DNA of 64,000 nucleotides, taken from assembly GCA_963719325.1 (NCBI GenBank), contig CAVRBW010000017.1:35689-99688 (forward strand). Reading direction: 5' to 3'. This document shows, piece by piece, positions 25,996 through 34,235 of this stretch (the stretch's first letter is position 1; each line of letters begins with the position of its first letter). Below the pieces are notes generated by a model. It was given only the letters and a program-made list of their open reading frames with translations, had not been told where the DNA came from and ran no database searches. This DNA comes from DATBLE01 sp963719325. Its GTDB lineage: Bacteria; Actinomycetota; Thermoleophilia; Gaiellales; Gaiellaceae. Made by a program: the position numbers and the translations under genes.

Positions 25996-27306
25996 CTAGT
26001 AGGGGATCGGGATCAGCTTCGCCGTCTTCTTGAGCCCGGGGACGCGTTTGTTGCTGACGACCTGGAGCTCGTACTTGTACTTCTTGCCCTTCCGCCACTG
26101 GGCACCGGCGAGCTTCGTCTTCGCGACGTTCGGCACCGGGCCGCCCTTCCAGGAGATGTGGCCGACGACCGTGTTCAGGTTCGTCGCCTTGATCGCGTCG
26201 ACGATCGTCTGCTTGTCGTCGAGGTTCTTCGTCCTGCGGAGCACGTCCGCTGCGACCTCGAAGAGGCCGTGCGCGAAGCCGATCGGCTGCGTCCACTCGC
26301 CTTTGCTCTTCTCCCAGGCCGCAGCGAGCTGCGCCGCCGTCTGCCCGGTCAGCGACGACTTGTAGGGGTGCCACGGGCTCCACCACAGCTCCGTCGACAT
26401 GCCCTCGCCGTTCTTGCCGAGCGCTTCGACGGAGGACGGAAAGAGGAGCGCCTTTCCGACCGAGGCGACCTTGGGACGGAAGCCCTGCTGCAGCGCCTGC
26501 GTCCAGAAGGTCGTGAAGTCGGGCGGAATCGGCACGCCGGTGACGATCTGGGCCCTGCCGGACTTGAACTTGCCGATCTGACTGGAGAAGTTGTCGTTCA
26601 GGTCCGGGAACCGGCCCGGATCGACGATCTTGTATCCGGCCTTCTTGAGCGGCGGCGGGAAGCCCAGCTTCGCGTCGCCCCACGCATTCCCGTCGGGGTC
26701 GTTGGGCCAGATCGCGCCCACGGTCTTGTTGGTCGGGACCTGCGACCACATGTCGAGGAAGACGGCGATGATGTCCTCCAGGCCCCAGAAGAAGTGGTAC
26801 GTCCACTTGAAACCCTTGGCCGGGTCGCCCTTGCGGCCGAAGAACCACGGCTGCCACGGGGCGAGGGAGGAGATGCACGGGACGGCGTTCGCCTCGCACG
26901 TGTCAGCGACGGGGTTCGTGATGTCGGGCGTGTCGCCGACGAGCATCAGGTCGATCTTCTCGTCGGAGATCAGGCTCTGGGCGACGGTCGCGGCGCGGTT
27001 CGAGTTCGACTGCGCGTCTCGCTGGTAGATCTCGACCGGGTAAGTGTTCTTGCCGGCCCTGAGGCCCTTGCCGAAGAGCTTCCGCATCTGCGCCAGCGTG
27101 AAGTTGTCCGCGGCGCCGAACGGGGCGAGCGGCCCGGTCCGAGGCGTGACGAGCCCGATCTTGATCGTCCGGCTCGACGCGAAGGCGCGGGTGGTCGCGA
27201 CCCACGGCGCCAGCCCGAGCGCCAGGCTCGTGGCCCCTGCCCGCCGAAGCAGCGTTCCGCGGTCGATTCGCTGGGAGAACACCAGGTCGATACCGTCGTC
27301 CCTCAC
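25996..27306 (-). CDS. Liv-type ABC transporter substrate-binding protein
   Basis: 436 residues. The N-terminus has two arginines before a short hydrophobic stretch (LLRRAGATSLALGLAPWVA), suggesting export, possibly by Tat. The mature part begins RTIKIGLVTPRTGPLAPFG, the standard Liv-binding-protein opening, and contains LVGDTPDITNPVADTCEANA and a C-terminal KKYKYELQVVSNK. The GTG at 27306 has an exact AGGAGGTGA Shine-Dalgarno 7 bases upstream, the strongest in the window and suited to a high-copy binding protein. Ligand unknown; aromatic-acid-binding members exist. Confidence 0.92.
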   Translation of the reverse strand: MRDDGIDLVFSQRIDRGTLLRRAGATSLALGLAPWVATTRAFASSRTIKIGLVTPRTGPLAPFGAADNFTLAQMRKLFGKGLRAGKNTYPVEIYQRDAQSNSNRAATVAQSLISDEKIDLMLVGDTPDITNPVADTCEANAVPCISSLAPWQPWFFGRKGDPAKGFKWTYHFFWGLEDIIAVFLDMWSQVPTNKTVGAIWPNDPDGNAWGDAKLGFPPPLKKAGYKIVDPGRFPDLNDNFSSQIGKFKSGRAQIVTGVPIPPDFTTFWTQALQQGFRPKVASVGKALLFPSSVEALGKNGEGMSTELWWSPWHPYKSSLTGQTAAQLAAAWEKSKGEWTQPIGFAHGLFEVAADVLRRTKNLDDKQTIVDAIKATNLNTVVGHISWKGGPVPNVAKTKLAGAQWRKGKKYKYELQVVSNKRVPGLKKTAKLIPIPY

Positions 27307-27421
27307 CCTGAATCACCTCCTGTCGAGTCCGGCCGAGCCCTTCTGCGCGGCCGGGCGCCGCATCATGAGGGCCGTACTCTGAGTTGTTGGCCAGAAAAGA
27401 TCAAGTAAATTGACACGCTCG

Positions 27422-27985
27422 ATGGGCGACCGCGTTGACGAGCTGGCGTTTCGCGAGGCGATCGCGCACTTCGCGACGGGCGTGACCGTGATCACGACCC
27501 TGCACGAGGGCAAGCCGGCGGGGATGACGGCCAGTGCGGTCGCGTCGCTCTCGCTCGATCCGGTGCTGCTGCTCGTCTGCATCAACAACCGTCTGCCGAC
27601 GCACAGCGCGATCGAGACAAGCCGTCGCTTCGTCGTCAACGTGCTCGGCGAAGGGCAGGAGGACCTGGCGCTCCGCTTCGCGCGGCCGGCGGCGGACAAG
27701 TTTGCCGGCGTGCCGCTTGTCCCGGAGCGCGAGCTACCCGTGCTGGCGGATGCGATCGCCCACTTCGTCTGCGACGTCCACGAGCGATTCCCGGGCGGCG
27801 ACCACTCGATCTTCACGGGGCTCGTGCGCGAGTGCGCGACCATTCGGGGCAAACGACCGCTGCTCTACTTCAGGAGCGGCTTCGGGGCCCTACGGGACCC
27901 CCAGGCGGAGGTGCTCCGCGAGACGCTCGGCTGGGACATGCCCTCGCTCTCGGGCGCCTCGCCGATCAGGGTCGAAACCGAGTAG
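27422..27985 (+). CDS. Flavin reductase-like domain protein (second copy)
   Basis: 187 residues, related to the reductase at 11.6 kb: AIAHFATGVTVITTLHEGKP, ASAVASLSLDPVLLLVCINN and GDHSIFTGLVRECA. It would supply reduced flavin to a two-component oxygenase such as the HpaB-type enzyme. ATG 27422 is preferred; a TTG at 27410 is in frame. It is divergent from the second Liv operon, which suggests co-regulation with uptake. Repeat copy D begins directly after its stop. Confidence 0.9.
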   Translation: MGDRVDELAFREAIAHFATGVTVITTLHEGKPAGMTASAVASLSLDPVLLLVCINNRLPTHSAIETSRRFVVNVLGEGQEDLALRFARPAADKFAGVPLVPERELPVLADAIAHFVCDVHERFPGGDHSIFTGLVRECATIRGKRPLLYFRSGFGALRDPQAEVLRETLGWDMPSLSGASPIRVETE

Positions 27986-28110
27986 CGTGGGGGAACCCGT
28001 GGTTCCCCCACGAGCCCCCTCCTTCGGCACGAATCCCGAAGCGATCGTGCGCTCCGGCGAGAGCGCGTTCTCGCCTCCGCGCGCGAGGGCTGTCCTCCAA
28101 GTCGGGCTAG
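27986..28110. repeat. Dispersed repeat, copy D (hairpin head, different tail)
   Basis: The head CGTGGGGGAACC (27986-27997), CGT, GGTTCCCCCACG (28001-28012) begins immediately after the flavin reductase stop. CCCCCTCCTTCGGC follows, then a tail with CGCTCCGGCGAGAGCGCG and TTCTCGCCTCCGCGC that closely matches copy E at 57.9 kb. Within the tail GGCGAGA pairs with TCTCGCC. It lies between convergent genes, so here it may act as a terminator. Confidence 0.8.
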
Positions 28111-28117
28111 AACCCGC

Positions 28118-28864
28118 TTAGCTATCCGGGCACTCTTCGAGCGCCCGCACCAGCTCACGGAGGTACTGCAGGTGACGCTCCATCGCGCGCTCCGCGGCTG
28201 CCGGCTGGCCGCGCCGGATCGCCCGCACGATCTCACGATGCTGCTCGAGGATCTTGTCGGCGTCGATCGTGTCCCCGATCGCCTCGACGATCCGAGGATC
28301 GAGGACGTCGAGCGTCCAGCCGGCGAATGCGCTGAGGAGTTCGTTGTCGGCGGCTTTCGCGATCGTGCGATGGAAGCACGTGCACGGCCGGTGGAACGCG
28401 TCCGATCGCGGATCCTTTCCTTCCGCGTCCGCGATCGAGGCGTCGAGCTTGAGGACGGTCTCGACAGACGAATTCTTGGCGGCAAGACCGGCCAGCGGAA
28501 CCTCGAGATGAACGCGCGCGTCGATCAGGTCGCCGAGCGACACAGTCTGGGTGTCGAGCATAGTCGCGACCGCATCGCTCAAGCTGCGGCTCATCGCCTC
28601 GCTCGGCGTGCTGGCCACGAAGATCCCGCCGCCCGGCCCGCGCGAGGCCCGGATCAGTTGCGAGCTCGCGAGCAGGCGCAGAGCCTCGCGGAGCGTGGGC
28701 CGGCTGACGCCGAACTCGCGTGCCAGCTCCTGCTCGGTGCCCAGCCGGTCGCCGGGTCGGAGCCCGTTCCGGACCAGGTACCGGCGGATCTGGATCGCGA
28801 TCTGCTCGCTCGCATCGCCCTTCGGCGGCGTGAAGCGCTCGTCCGAGAGACGCGAGGTCGGCAC
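28118..28864 (-). CDS. GntR-family transcriptional regulator (FadR/FCD type)
   Basis: 248 residues. The winged helix spans residues 15-85 with QIRRYLVRNGLRPGDRLGTE and FGVSRPTLREALRLLAS as the recognition helix. The C-terminal FCD effector domain includes a metal/acid-binding set with DARVHLEVPLAGLAA, DAFHRPCTCFHRTIAKAADN and EQHREIVRAI. FCD regulators sense organic acids and control catabolic operons. It is 111 bases downstream of the flavin oxidase gene on the same strand, at the end of the MetE-like/oxidase operon. Confidence 0.92.
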   Translation of the reverse strand: MPTSRLSDERFTPPKGDASEQIAIQIRRYLVRNGLRPGDRLGTEQELAREFGVSRPTLREALRLLASSQLIRASRGPGGGIFVASTPSEAMSRSLSDAVATMLDTQTVSLGDLIDARVHLEVPLAGLAAKNSSVETVLKLDASIADAEGKDPRSDAFHRPCTCFHRTIAKAADNELLSAFAGWTLDVLDPRIVEAIGDTIDADKILEQHREIVRAIRRGQPAAAERAMERHLQYLRELVRALEECPDS

Positions 28865-28975
28865 GCCGGGACGATAGCGTCGGGCACAGGCAAAGCAAAC
28901 GATTCACGTCGCGGTGCTCCTCGCCAGCTCTCGGCGCCGACGCCGTGCTGACCGCGGTCGGAGAGGTGCGCCCGA

Positions 28976-30469
28976 TCATCCCTGTCCGATCGCCTGCGGG
29001 AAGCGGAACAGCCGCTCCGGGTCGTAGCGCTTCTTCGCCGTGACCAGCCGTGCGTAGTTCGAGCCGTAGTACGCGTGCTGCCAGTCCGTGAGGTCGGGAT
29101 CGATGTAGTTCTGGTAGGCGGCTCCGCTCACCGACGGGCGCATGGCGAGGTGAAAGCCGCGAATCCAGGCGAGCGACGGCGCGGCGTGCTCCTTCGAGCG
29201 CCAGTAGGCGAGGTACTGCATCGAGCAGAGCGCCGAGCGATGGACGAACGCGGTGGCAGCCGGGGCAACCCGGCGGATCGCGCCGCCGTAGGAGTCCATG
29301 ATCAACGCGCCCGAGCCGTGCGTCGATTCCTGGCGGATCTCCAGCTGGTGCTGCATCGCCCGGACCGCCGCGGCGGAGAAGGGGTGCTCGACGTAGTCCG
29401 ATTTCGCCGCGAAGGTTGCACGGCGAAGAGTTCCATGCTGGGCAATCAGGTGGCACGCGGCCTGCGATTGGCCGAGACAGCCGGCCCAGCGAAGCATCAG
29501 GTCGAAGTAGTGGGAGGTACCGGTGGTCACGCGTGTCGGGGCCGCGGCGCGCGTGAGCGGCTTGATGAGGCCGCGGATCTGATTCTCGGGTCCGAGGTAC
29601 TGGCCGAATACCTGGAGAGTCGGCCCTGACCCGCCGGTCGCCAGGCGGCAGATCGTCGTCAACGAGTCCGTCGTGGCCGGAGCCCAGCGCTGCCAGGCCG
29701 GGATCAGCTGGGGCCCGGCATGCCACGGCCAGCTGGCGAAGAAGTACGAGGCCTTGGAGACACGGGTGGCCCTGAGGTGGAAGTCGGTGACGATCCCGAA
29801 GTTCCGGCCGCCGCCGCCACGGCACGCCCAGAACAGGTCGGGATTCTTCGTCTTGTCGCACGTCAGCAGGCGTCCGTCTGCAGTGACGATCCGGAGCGAG
29901 ACGATGTTGTCCGAGGTCGTGCCGAGCTTCCGAGACACGAGCCCGATCCCGCCGCCCAGAGCGAGCCCGCCGATGCCGACCGACGCGCACGAGCCGGCCG
30001 GGATCGTGGCGCCCTTCGCGGCCAGCGCCGCGTAGACGTCGATCAGCTTCGTCCCGGCCCGGATCACCGCCGTCTGGCCGTCGAGGTGGGTTCCGGCGAG
30101 CGACGAGAGGTCGACGACGACGCCCGTGCCGGTCGAGTAGCCCGCGTAGCTGTGACCGCCCGAGCGGGGAACGATCGCCACGCCGCGGCGCTGAGCCCAG
30201 CGGACGACAGCCTGGACGTCGGCGACGCCGGCGGGCTTGACCACCGCCAGCGGGCGAACGGCGTCGAACCGCTCGTTGTAGACGACTCTCGCCGACTCGT
30301 ACGCGGCAGAGCCCGGCGCGAGCACCGGCCCGGAGACGAGCTGACGCAGCTCTCGAACCCGGGGGTCGAGAGCCGCGGAGGCCGGAACACGGCCGAGCAT
30401 CCCGCCGGCGACGACCGCGCCCGCCGCTCGAGCGAGCAGCTCGCGACGGTCGAGCGACCCGCCGGTCAC
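28976..30469 (-). CDS. FAD-linked oxidase, berberine-bridge-enzyme type, Tat-exported
   Basis: 497 residues. The N-terminus SLDRRELLARAAGAVVAGG is a twin-arginine signal, so the enzyme is probably folded with FAD and exported. PRSGGHSYAGYSTGTG carries the His of the 8alpha-histidyl link, and AGSCASVGIGGLALGGGIG carries the Cys of a second, cysteinyl link, giving a predicted bicovalent flavin. The C-terminal NYIDPDLTDWQHAYYGSNYA and VTAKKRYDPERLFRFPQAI match the BBE domain. Such oxidases act on sugars, alkaloids or phenolics and make H2O2. The GTG start is 14 bases after the MetE-like gene. Confidence 0.88.
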   Translation of the reverse strand: MTGGSLDRRELLARAAGAVVAGGMLGRVPASAALDPRVRELRQLVSGPVLAPGSAAYESARVVYNERFDAVRPLAVVKPAGVADVQAVVRWAQRRGVAIVPRSGGHSYAGYSTGTGVVVDLSSLAGTHLDGQTAVIRAGTKLIDVYAALAAKGATIPAGSCASVGIGGLALGGGIGLVSRKLGTTSDNIVSLRIVTADGRLLTCDKTKNPDLFWACRGGGGRNFGIVTDFHLRATRVSKASYFFASWPWHAGPQLIPAWQRWAPATTDSLTTICRLATGGSGPTLQVFGQYLGPENQIRGLIKPLTRAAAPTRVTTGTSHYFDLMLRWAGCLGQSQAACHLIAQHGTLRRATFAAKSDYVEHPFSAAAVRAMQHQLEIRQESTHGSGALIMDSYGGAIRRVAPAATAFVHRSALCSMQYLAYWRSKEHAAPSLAWIRGFHLAMRPSVSGAAYQNYIDPDLTDWQHAYYGSNYARLVTAKKRYDPERLFRFPQAIGQG

Positions 30470-30482
30470 GTTGGAGTCGTGC

Positions 30483-31583
30483 TCAGCTGATCTCGTTGCG
30501 GACGATCCGCGCGCCCTCCGCGAGCGCCTTCAGCTTCATCTTGGCGACCGTTCGGGGCAGCGGCTTCATCCCGCAGTCGGTGGAGAGCGTGACTCGGTCG
30601 GCCGAGACGTGCTCGAGCACCTTGCGGGCACGGGCCGCGACCTGCTCGGGGCTCTCGATCATCATCGAGCGGATGTCGAGCACGCCGACCTGCACCTCCT
30701 TGTCCTCGGGCAGGTTCTTCAGGAACTCGACACCGGCCATGTCCCGGTTCGCGTAGTCGAGGACGAACTGGTCGATCCCCGGCGTCGCCCAGAGGTAGGG
30801 CAGGACGGTCTGGTACCCCTCGGGGAAGTTCGCGCTGAGGATGTCGTTTCCCCAGGCGTTGCCGAAGCAGAAGTGCCAGCCGATCTTCGCGTCGACGCCG
30901 TCACAGCACTTGCCGATCACGTCGGAGATCCACTCCCAGTCCTTCTCCTCACCTGTGAACAGCGGGAGCCAGGCACCGAGATCCTCGAGCTGCAGGTACT
31001 CCGCGCCGGCCTCGACGAGGGCCTTCATCTCCGCGTTGAAGATCGGCGCCAGCGCGTAGCAGAGCTCCTTGGGGTCCTTGTAGTGCTCGAAGTAGACGTG
31101 CCAGGCCAGGTTCACCGGGCCGGCGCCGACCGAGACCTTGATCGGCTTGTCCGTGTAGCGCTTGGCGATGTTGTACAGGTCGACGAGGCGGATCGGCCCG
31201 TGCGTGACGGGCCCGCTGTTGATCACGCCGCCCCAGTCGTGCAGCAGCTCGAGCGTCTTGTCGCTGCGGTCGCCCTCGGCCGGATGCGGCTCGCGGGCGG
31301 GCTCGAAGCCCCCGATGCGCTCGTACATGTACCAGCAGAACGAGCCGATGACGCCGACGTAGTCGTCGTAGGACATCTGACCGTCGGTGACGATGTCGAG
31401 GCCGGCCTCCTCCTGGTCCCGAATCACCACCTGTGTGGCGTCCTGGTAGGCCTCCTCGTGCTGGACCTCCTTGAACGCGACCCTGACGTCGCGGCCGAGA
31501 AGCTGCTGGCGGTACCAGTGCGGCCGCGGATACGACCCGACCATCGTCGTCGGGAGGATGGTGTCAACGATCTTCTTCGGCAT
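30483..31583 (-). CDS. Core-MetE-like zinc methyltransferase/alkyltransferase
   Basis: 366 residues, matching only the C-terminal catalytic barrel of cobalamin-independent methionine synthase. Zinc ligands are conserved as HxC in IGWHFCFGN and Cys in LSTDCGMKPLP, and TMVGSYPRP is the family opening. The N-terminal half of MetE is missing, as in core-MetE proteins and epoxyalkane:CoM transferases. It could transfer a methyl or alkyl group from a degraded substrate to a thiol. It heads the operon with the exported flavin oxidase. The ATG at 31583 follows repeat copy C, with its SD-like tract beyond the hairpin. Confidence 0.83.
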   Translation of the reverse strand: MPKKIVDTILPTTMVGSYPRPHWYRQQLLGRDVRVAFKEVQHEEAYQDATQVVIRDQEEAGLDIVTDGQMSYDDYVGVIGSFCWYMYERIGGFEPAREPHPAEGDRSDKTLELLHDWGGVINSGPVTHGPIRLVDLYNIAKRYTDKPIKVSVGAGPVNLAWHVYFEHYKDPKELCYALAPIFNAEMKALVEAGAEYLQLEDLGAWLPLFTGEEKDWEWISDVIGKCCDGVDAKIGWHFCFGNAWGNDILSANFPEGYQTVLPYLWATPGIDQFVLDYANRDMAGVEFLKNLPEDKEVQVGVLDIRSMMIESPEQVAARARKVLEHVSADRVTLSTDCGMKPLPRTVAKMKLKALAEGARIVRNEIS

Positions 31584-31589
31584 GTTCTT

Positions 31590-31790
31590 AGCGCGGGGGA
31601 ACCCATGGTTCCCCCGCGAACCCCCTCCTTTCATCGCATCGATCCATCGACCACAAAGAGCCTCCCGCCGGGCAAGGCTGCCCGCAGCGTCGACGGGCAA
31701 CGCCCGCCGATGCGCCTCGAGCCATGGGCCCGGCTCCGGCGACCACTCGCGGCGACAAGAGAGCCGAGAAAGCCTTCACGTTGAGGTGCC
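31590..31790 (-). repeat. Dispersed intergenic repeat, copy C
   Basis: The head is CGCGGGGGAACC (31592-31603), CAT, GGTTCCCCCGCG (31607-31618). The A/T-to-G/C changes relative to copies A and B are compensated on both arms (GTG/CAC to GCG/CGC), so pairing is preserved. + strand CCCCCTCC and tail blocks GCCTCCCGCCGGGCA, CGACGGGCAACGCCCGCCGA and ATGGGCCCGGCTCCGGCGA follow. The remaining 60 bases to the next stop (31853) show nothing else. Confidence 0.85.
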
Positions 31791-31852
31791 TTGGCAGGAC
31801 CACGTGCGTCTGGCAACGGAGCCTAAGGCATTCGCCGATTGGCGAGCAAGAC

Positions 31853-32743
31853 TCATTCGGGCAGTGACGAGGGCCGGCCGGCCGCGCGCTCGAGCCTCGG
31901 CAGCAGCACCATCAGGTCGAGGTCGCCGTGGCCGGCGGCGATGGTCTCCTGAATCAGGCTGCGGACGGCGGCCGTCACCGGCAGCGGCACACCGACCCCC
32001 TCGCCGGCCTCGATCGCCAGAGTCAGGTCCTTGTGCATCATCTCGGCGGTGAACGTCGCGTTGTAGTCGTTGGCGAGGAGTCCGCCGGTCTTGTACTTGA
32101 CGAACGGTGAGCCGACGGCGCTCTGACCCATGACCTCGAGCACGGTCGCGCGGTCGAGCCCGCTCGCCTCGCCGAGCACGATCGCCTCGGCCATCACCTC
32201 GGCGGTGCCGGCGATGATCAGGTTCAGCGCGAGCTTCAGCACCCGGGCCTCCTCGGCAGGCCCGAGGTAGAAGACGTTCGGGCCGATGTCGCGCAGCGTC
32301 GCCTCGAGCCGCCGGAACGCCTCTTCGTCTCCCGAGACGACGATCGTCAGGTTGCCGGCCTCGACGACGGACGGGTTACCGCTCACCGGGGCGCGCAGGT
32401 AGGGGACGCCTGCAGCATCCGCCGCCTCGGCGACCTTCCGCGACCCCTCGACCGAGACCGTGCTCATGTCGACGACGACACCTCCGGCTGGAGCGCTCGC
32501 CAGGAGTCCGGCATCACCGAGCAGCACCTCGAACAGGGCCTTGTCATCCGCGACCATCGTGATGCAGGCCTCAGCCGAGGCCCAAACGGCTGCTGGGGAC
32601 CCGGCGCGGGTCGCGCCCTGCGCGACGAGCTCGTCCGCGCGGCTCGCGGTGCGGTTGAACACCGTCACCTCGTGGCCGGCGTCGATCAGCCGGCGCGCGA
32701 TCGGCGTTCCCATTCGACCCAGTCCTATGACGCCGATCCTCAC
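31853..32743 (-). CDS. NAD(P)-dependent beta-hydroxyacid dehydrogenase (3-hydroxyisobutyrate dehydrogenase family)
   Basis: 296 residues. The cofactor motif is IGVIGLGRMGTPIARRL, the substrate-binding signature VVDMSTVSVEGSRKVAEAA, the GGG-equivalent loop APVSGNPSVVEAGNLTIVVS and the catalytic Lys lies in RVLKLALNLI. FNRTASR after the second strand favours NADP(H) by its arginines. Candidate substrates are 3-hydroxyisobutyrate, tartronate semialdehyde or another beta-hydroxyacid. It uses a GTG start and is divergent from the M24 gene by 91 bases. Confidence 0.92.
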   Translation of the reverse strand: MRIGVIGLGRMGTPIARRLIDAGHEVTVFNRTASRADELVAQGATRAGSPAAVWASAEACITMVADDKALFEVLLGDAGLLASAPAGGVVVDMSTVSVEGSRKVAEAADAAGVPYLRAPVSGNPSVVEAGNLTIVVSGDEEAFRRLEATLRDIGPNVFYLGPAEEARVLKLALNLIIAGTAEVMAEAIVLGEASGLDRATVLEVMGQSAVGSPFVKYKTGGLLANDYNATFTAEMMHKDLTLAIEAGEGVGVPLPVTAAVRSLIQETIAAGHGDLDLMVLLPRLERAAGRPSSLPE

Positions 32744-32761
32744 CGAGCCGCAGACGCTACC

Positions 32762-32779
32762 GTTCCGGCGGAGTTGACG
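32762..32779 (+). promoter_or_regulatory. GTTCC-N7-TTGACG box before the M24 gene
   Basis: GTTCC (32762-32766), 7 bases, TTGACG (32774-32779). This is one base off in each half from the GTTCA-N7-TTGACA arrangement at three other sites and has the same spacing. The -10 is poor (CAGAAT at 17 bases). It lies 56 bases before the GTG start of the M24 gene. Confidence 0.35.
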
Positions 32780-32834
32780 CAGATCCGACCGATGTGCAGA
32801 ATCGCTTAACAGCCACGACCACCGGAGGCAGTCC

Positions 32835-34166
32835 GTGAACATTGCGTCGCGCGGTGCGACGATGGCAGTCGACTGGGAGCAGCGGGTCGACTTCAATCGA
32901 CTTCGAGCCCATCGCATGAGCCGTGCGAAGGCTGCGCTCGAGGCATCCGATCTCGGCGCGCTCCTCCTGTTCGACCCGAACAACATCCGGTACGTCACGA
33001 GTACGGCGATCGGCACCTGGGAGCGCGACAAGAACATCCGCTTCGCGCTGCTGCCTCGCGGTGAGGACCCGATCCTGTGGGACTTCGGATCCGCCGCCCG
33101 CCACCACAAGCTCTTCTGCCCCTGGCTGCCGGAGGAGAACTGGCGGGCGTGGGTGCCCCCGATGCGCGGCGCCATGCCCGACGAGACCGGCATCCCGGAC
33201 GATCTCGCCGGGCTCGTCCTGCAGGAGCTGCGGGAGCGCGGCCTCGAGCGCGAGCCGCTCGGCGTCGACGTCCCGGACATGACGACGTTGCTCGCGCTCG
33301 GTCGGGCGGGTATCCACACGACCGACTCCCAGCCCGTGATGCTGGAGGCGAGGAAGCTGAAGTCGGAGGACGAGCTCGCCCTGCTCGACCACGCCGCGGC
33401 GATCGTCGACGCGGTCTACGACGAGATCTACCGGACGCTGCGGCCCGGGATCACCGAGAACCAGGTCGTCGCGCAGGCGATGAAGACGCTGTTCGACCTC
33501 GGCTCCGAGCATGTCGAGGCGATCAACGCGATCTCGGGCGACCGCTGCAACCCGCATCCGCACACCTTCGCCGACCGCCTCCTGCGACCGGGCGACCAGG
33601 CGTTCTTCGACATCATCCACGCGTTCAACGGGTACCGCACGTGCTACTACCGCACGTTCAACGTCAGCTACGCGACGCCGTCGCAGCTGGACGCGTACCG
33701 GCGCTGCCGCGAGTGGCTGGACGCCGCGATCGACCTCGTCCGGCCGGGAGTGACGACGGACAAGATCGCCGCTGTCTGGCCCGAAGCGAAGGAGATCGGG
33801 CTGCCCGACGAGCGGGCTGCCTTCGGGCTCCAGTTCGGCCACGGGCTCGGCGTCGGCCTCTACGAGTTTCCGATGATCTCCCGGCTCCATTCGTTCGAGG
33901 CGCCCGTCGAGCTCGAGGTGGGGATGGTGTTCGCGCTCGAGACCTACTGCCCGGCGACAGACGGCCGCTCGGCGGCGCGGATCGAGGAGGAGGTCGTCGT
34001 CACGCCGACGGGCCCGCAGGTGCTGACCCGCTTCCCGGCGGAGGAGCTGCTCGTCGCCGGCAAGACGTACGTCAGGGGCGTCGACCTCGTGGAGGGACGG
34101 TTTGCGAGCGAGGAGAACGGCGGAGTGGTGGCCGAGCCGACCTTGACGGGAACGCGGGCCGAGTGA
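32835..34166 (+). CDS. M24-family metallopeptidase-like protein (Xaa-Pro peptidase/DddP-type fold)
   Basis: 443 residues with a creatinase-type N-terminal domain (GALLLFDPNNIRYVTSTAIG) and a pita-bread M24 domain. Expected ligands present are Asp in AFFDIIHAFNGY, His in LQFGHGLGVGLYEFP, Glu in VFALETYCPAT and Glu in ARIEEEVVVT. The second Asp of the usual SDxTRTF motif is replaced: GYRTCYYRTF has Cys there. It may therefore bind one metal or none, as in creatinase, and act as a non-peptidase lyase or hydrolase. Length (about 440) fits the DddP-like branch. GGAGG lies 9 bases before the GTG start; an internal ATG is at 32862. Confidence 0.8.
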   Translation: MNIASRGATMAVDWEQRVDFNRLRAHRMSRAKAALEASDLGALLLFDPNNIRYVTSTAIGTWERDKNIRFALLPRGEDPILWDFGSAARHHKLFCPWLPEENWRAWVPPMRGAMPDETGIPDDLAGLVLQELRERGLEREPLGVDVPDMTTLLALGRAGIHTTDSQPVMLEARKLKSEDELALLDHAAAIVDAVYDEIYRTLRPGITENQVVAQAMKTLFDLGSEHVEAINAISGDRCNPHPHTFADRLLRPGDQAFFDIIHAFNGYRTCYYRTFNVSYATPSQLDAYRRCREWLDAAIDLVRPGVTTDKIAAVWPEAKEIGLPDERAAFGLQFGHGLGVGLYEFPMISRLHSFEAPVELEVGMVFALETYCPATDGRSAARIEEEVVVTPTGPQVLTRFPAEELLVAGKTYVRGVDLVEGRFASEENGGVVAEPTLTGTRAE

Positions 34167-34200
34167 CGGTGCTCGCACAAGAACGGTGAGACGCGCGCCG

Positions 34201-34235
34201 AAGGACGGGGGAACCCCGGGTTCCCTCACGCTGCG
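34201..34235 (+). repeat. Short copy (F) of the hairpin head before the amidohydrolase gene
   Basis: AAGGACG precedes GGGAACCC (34209-34216), C, GGGTTCCC (34218-34225), followed by TCACGCTGCG and the ATG at 34236. This is the same order as copies A-C (purine tract, GGGGAACC hairpin, ACGCT, start codon) but in the opposite genomic strand and without the long tail. Confidence 0.65.

Noticed and set aside
27410..27415. TTGACA as a -35 for the second flavin reductase gene
   Set aside because: It overlaps the possible start, lacks GTTCA at 7 bases and has no -10 at 16-18 bases.
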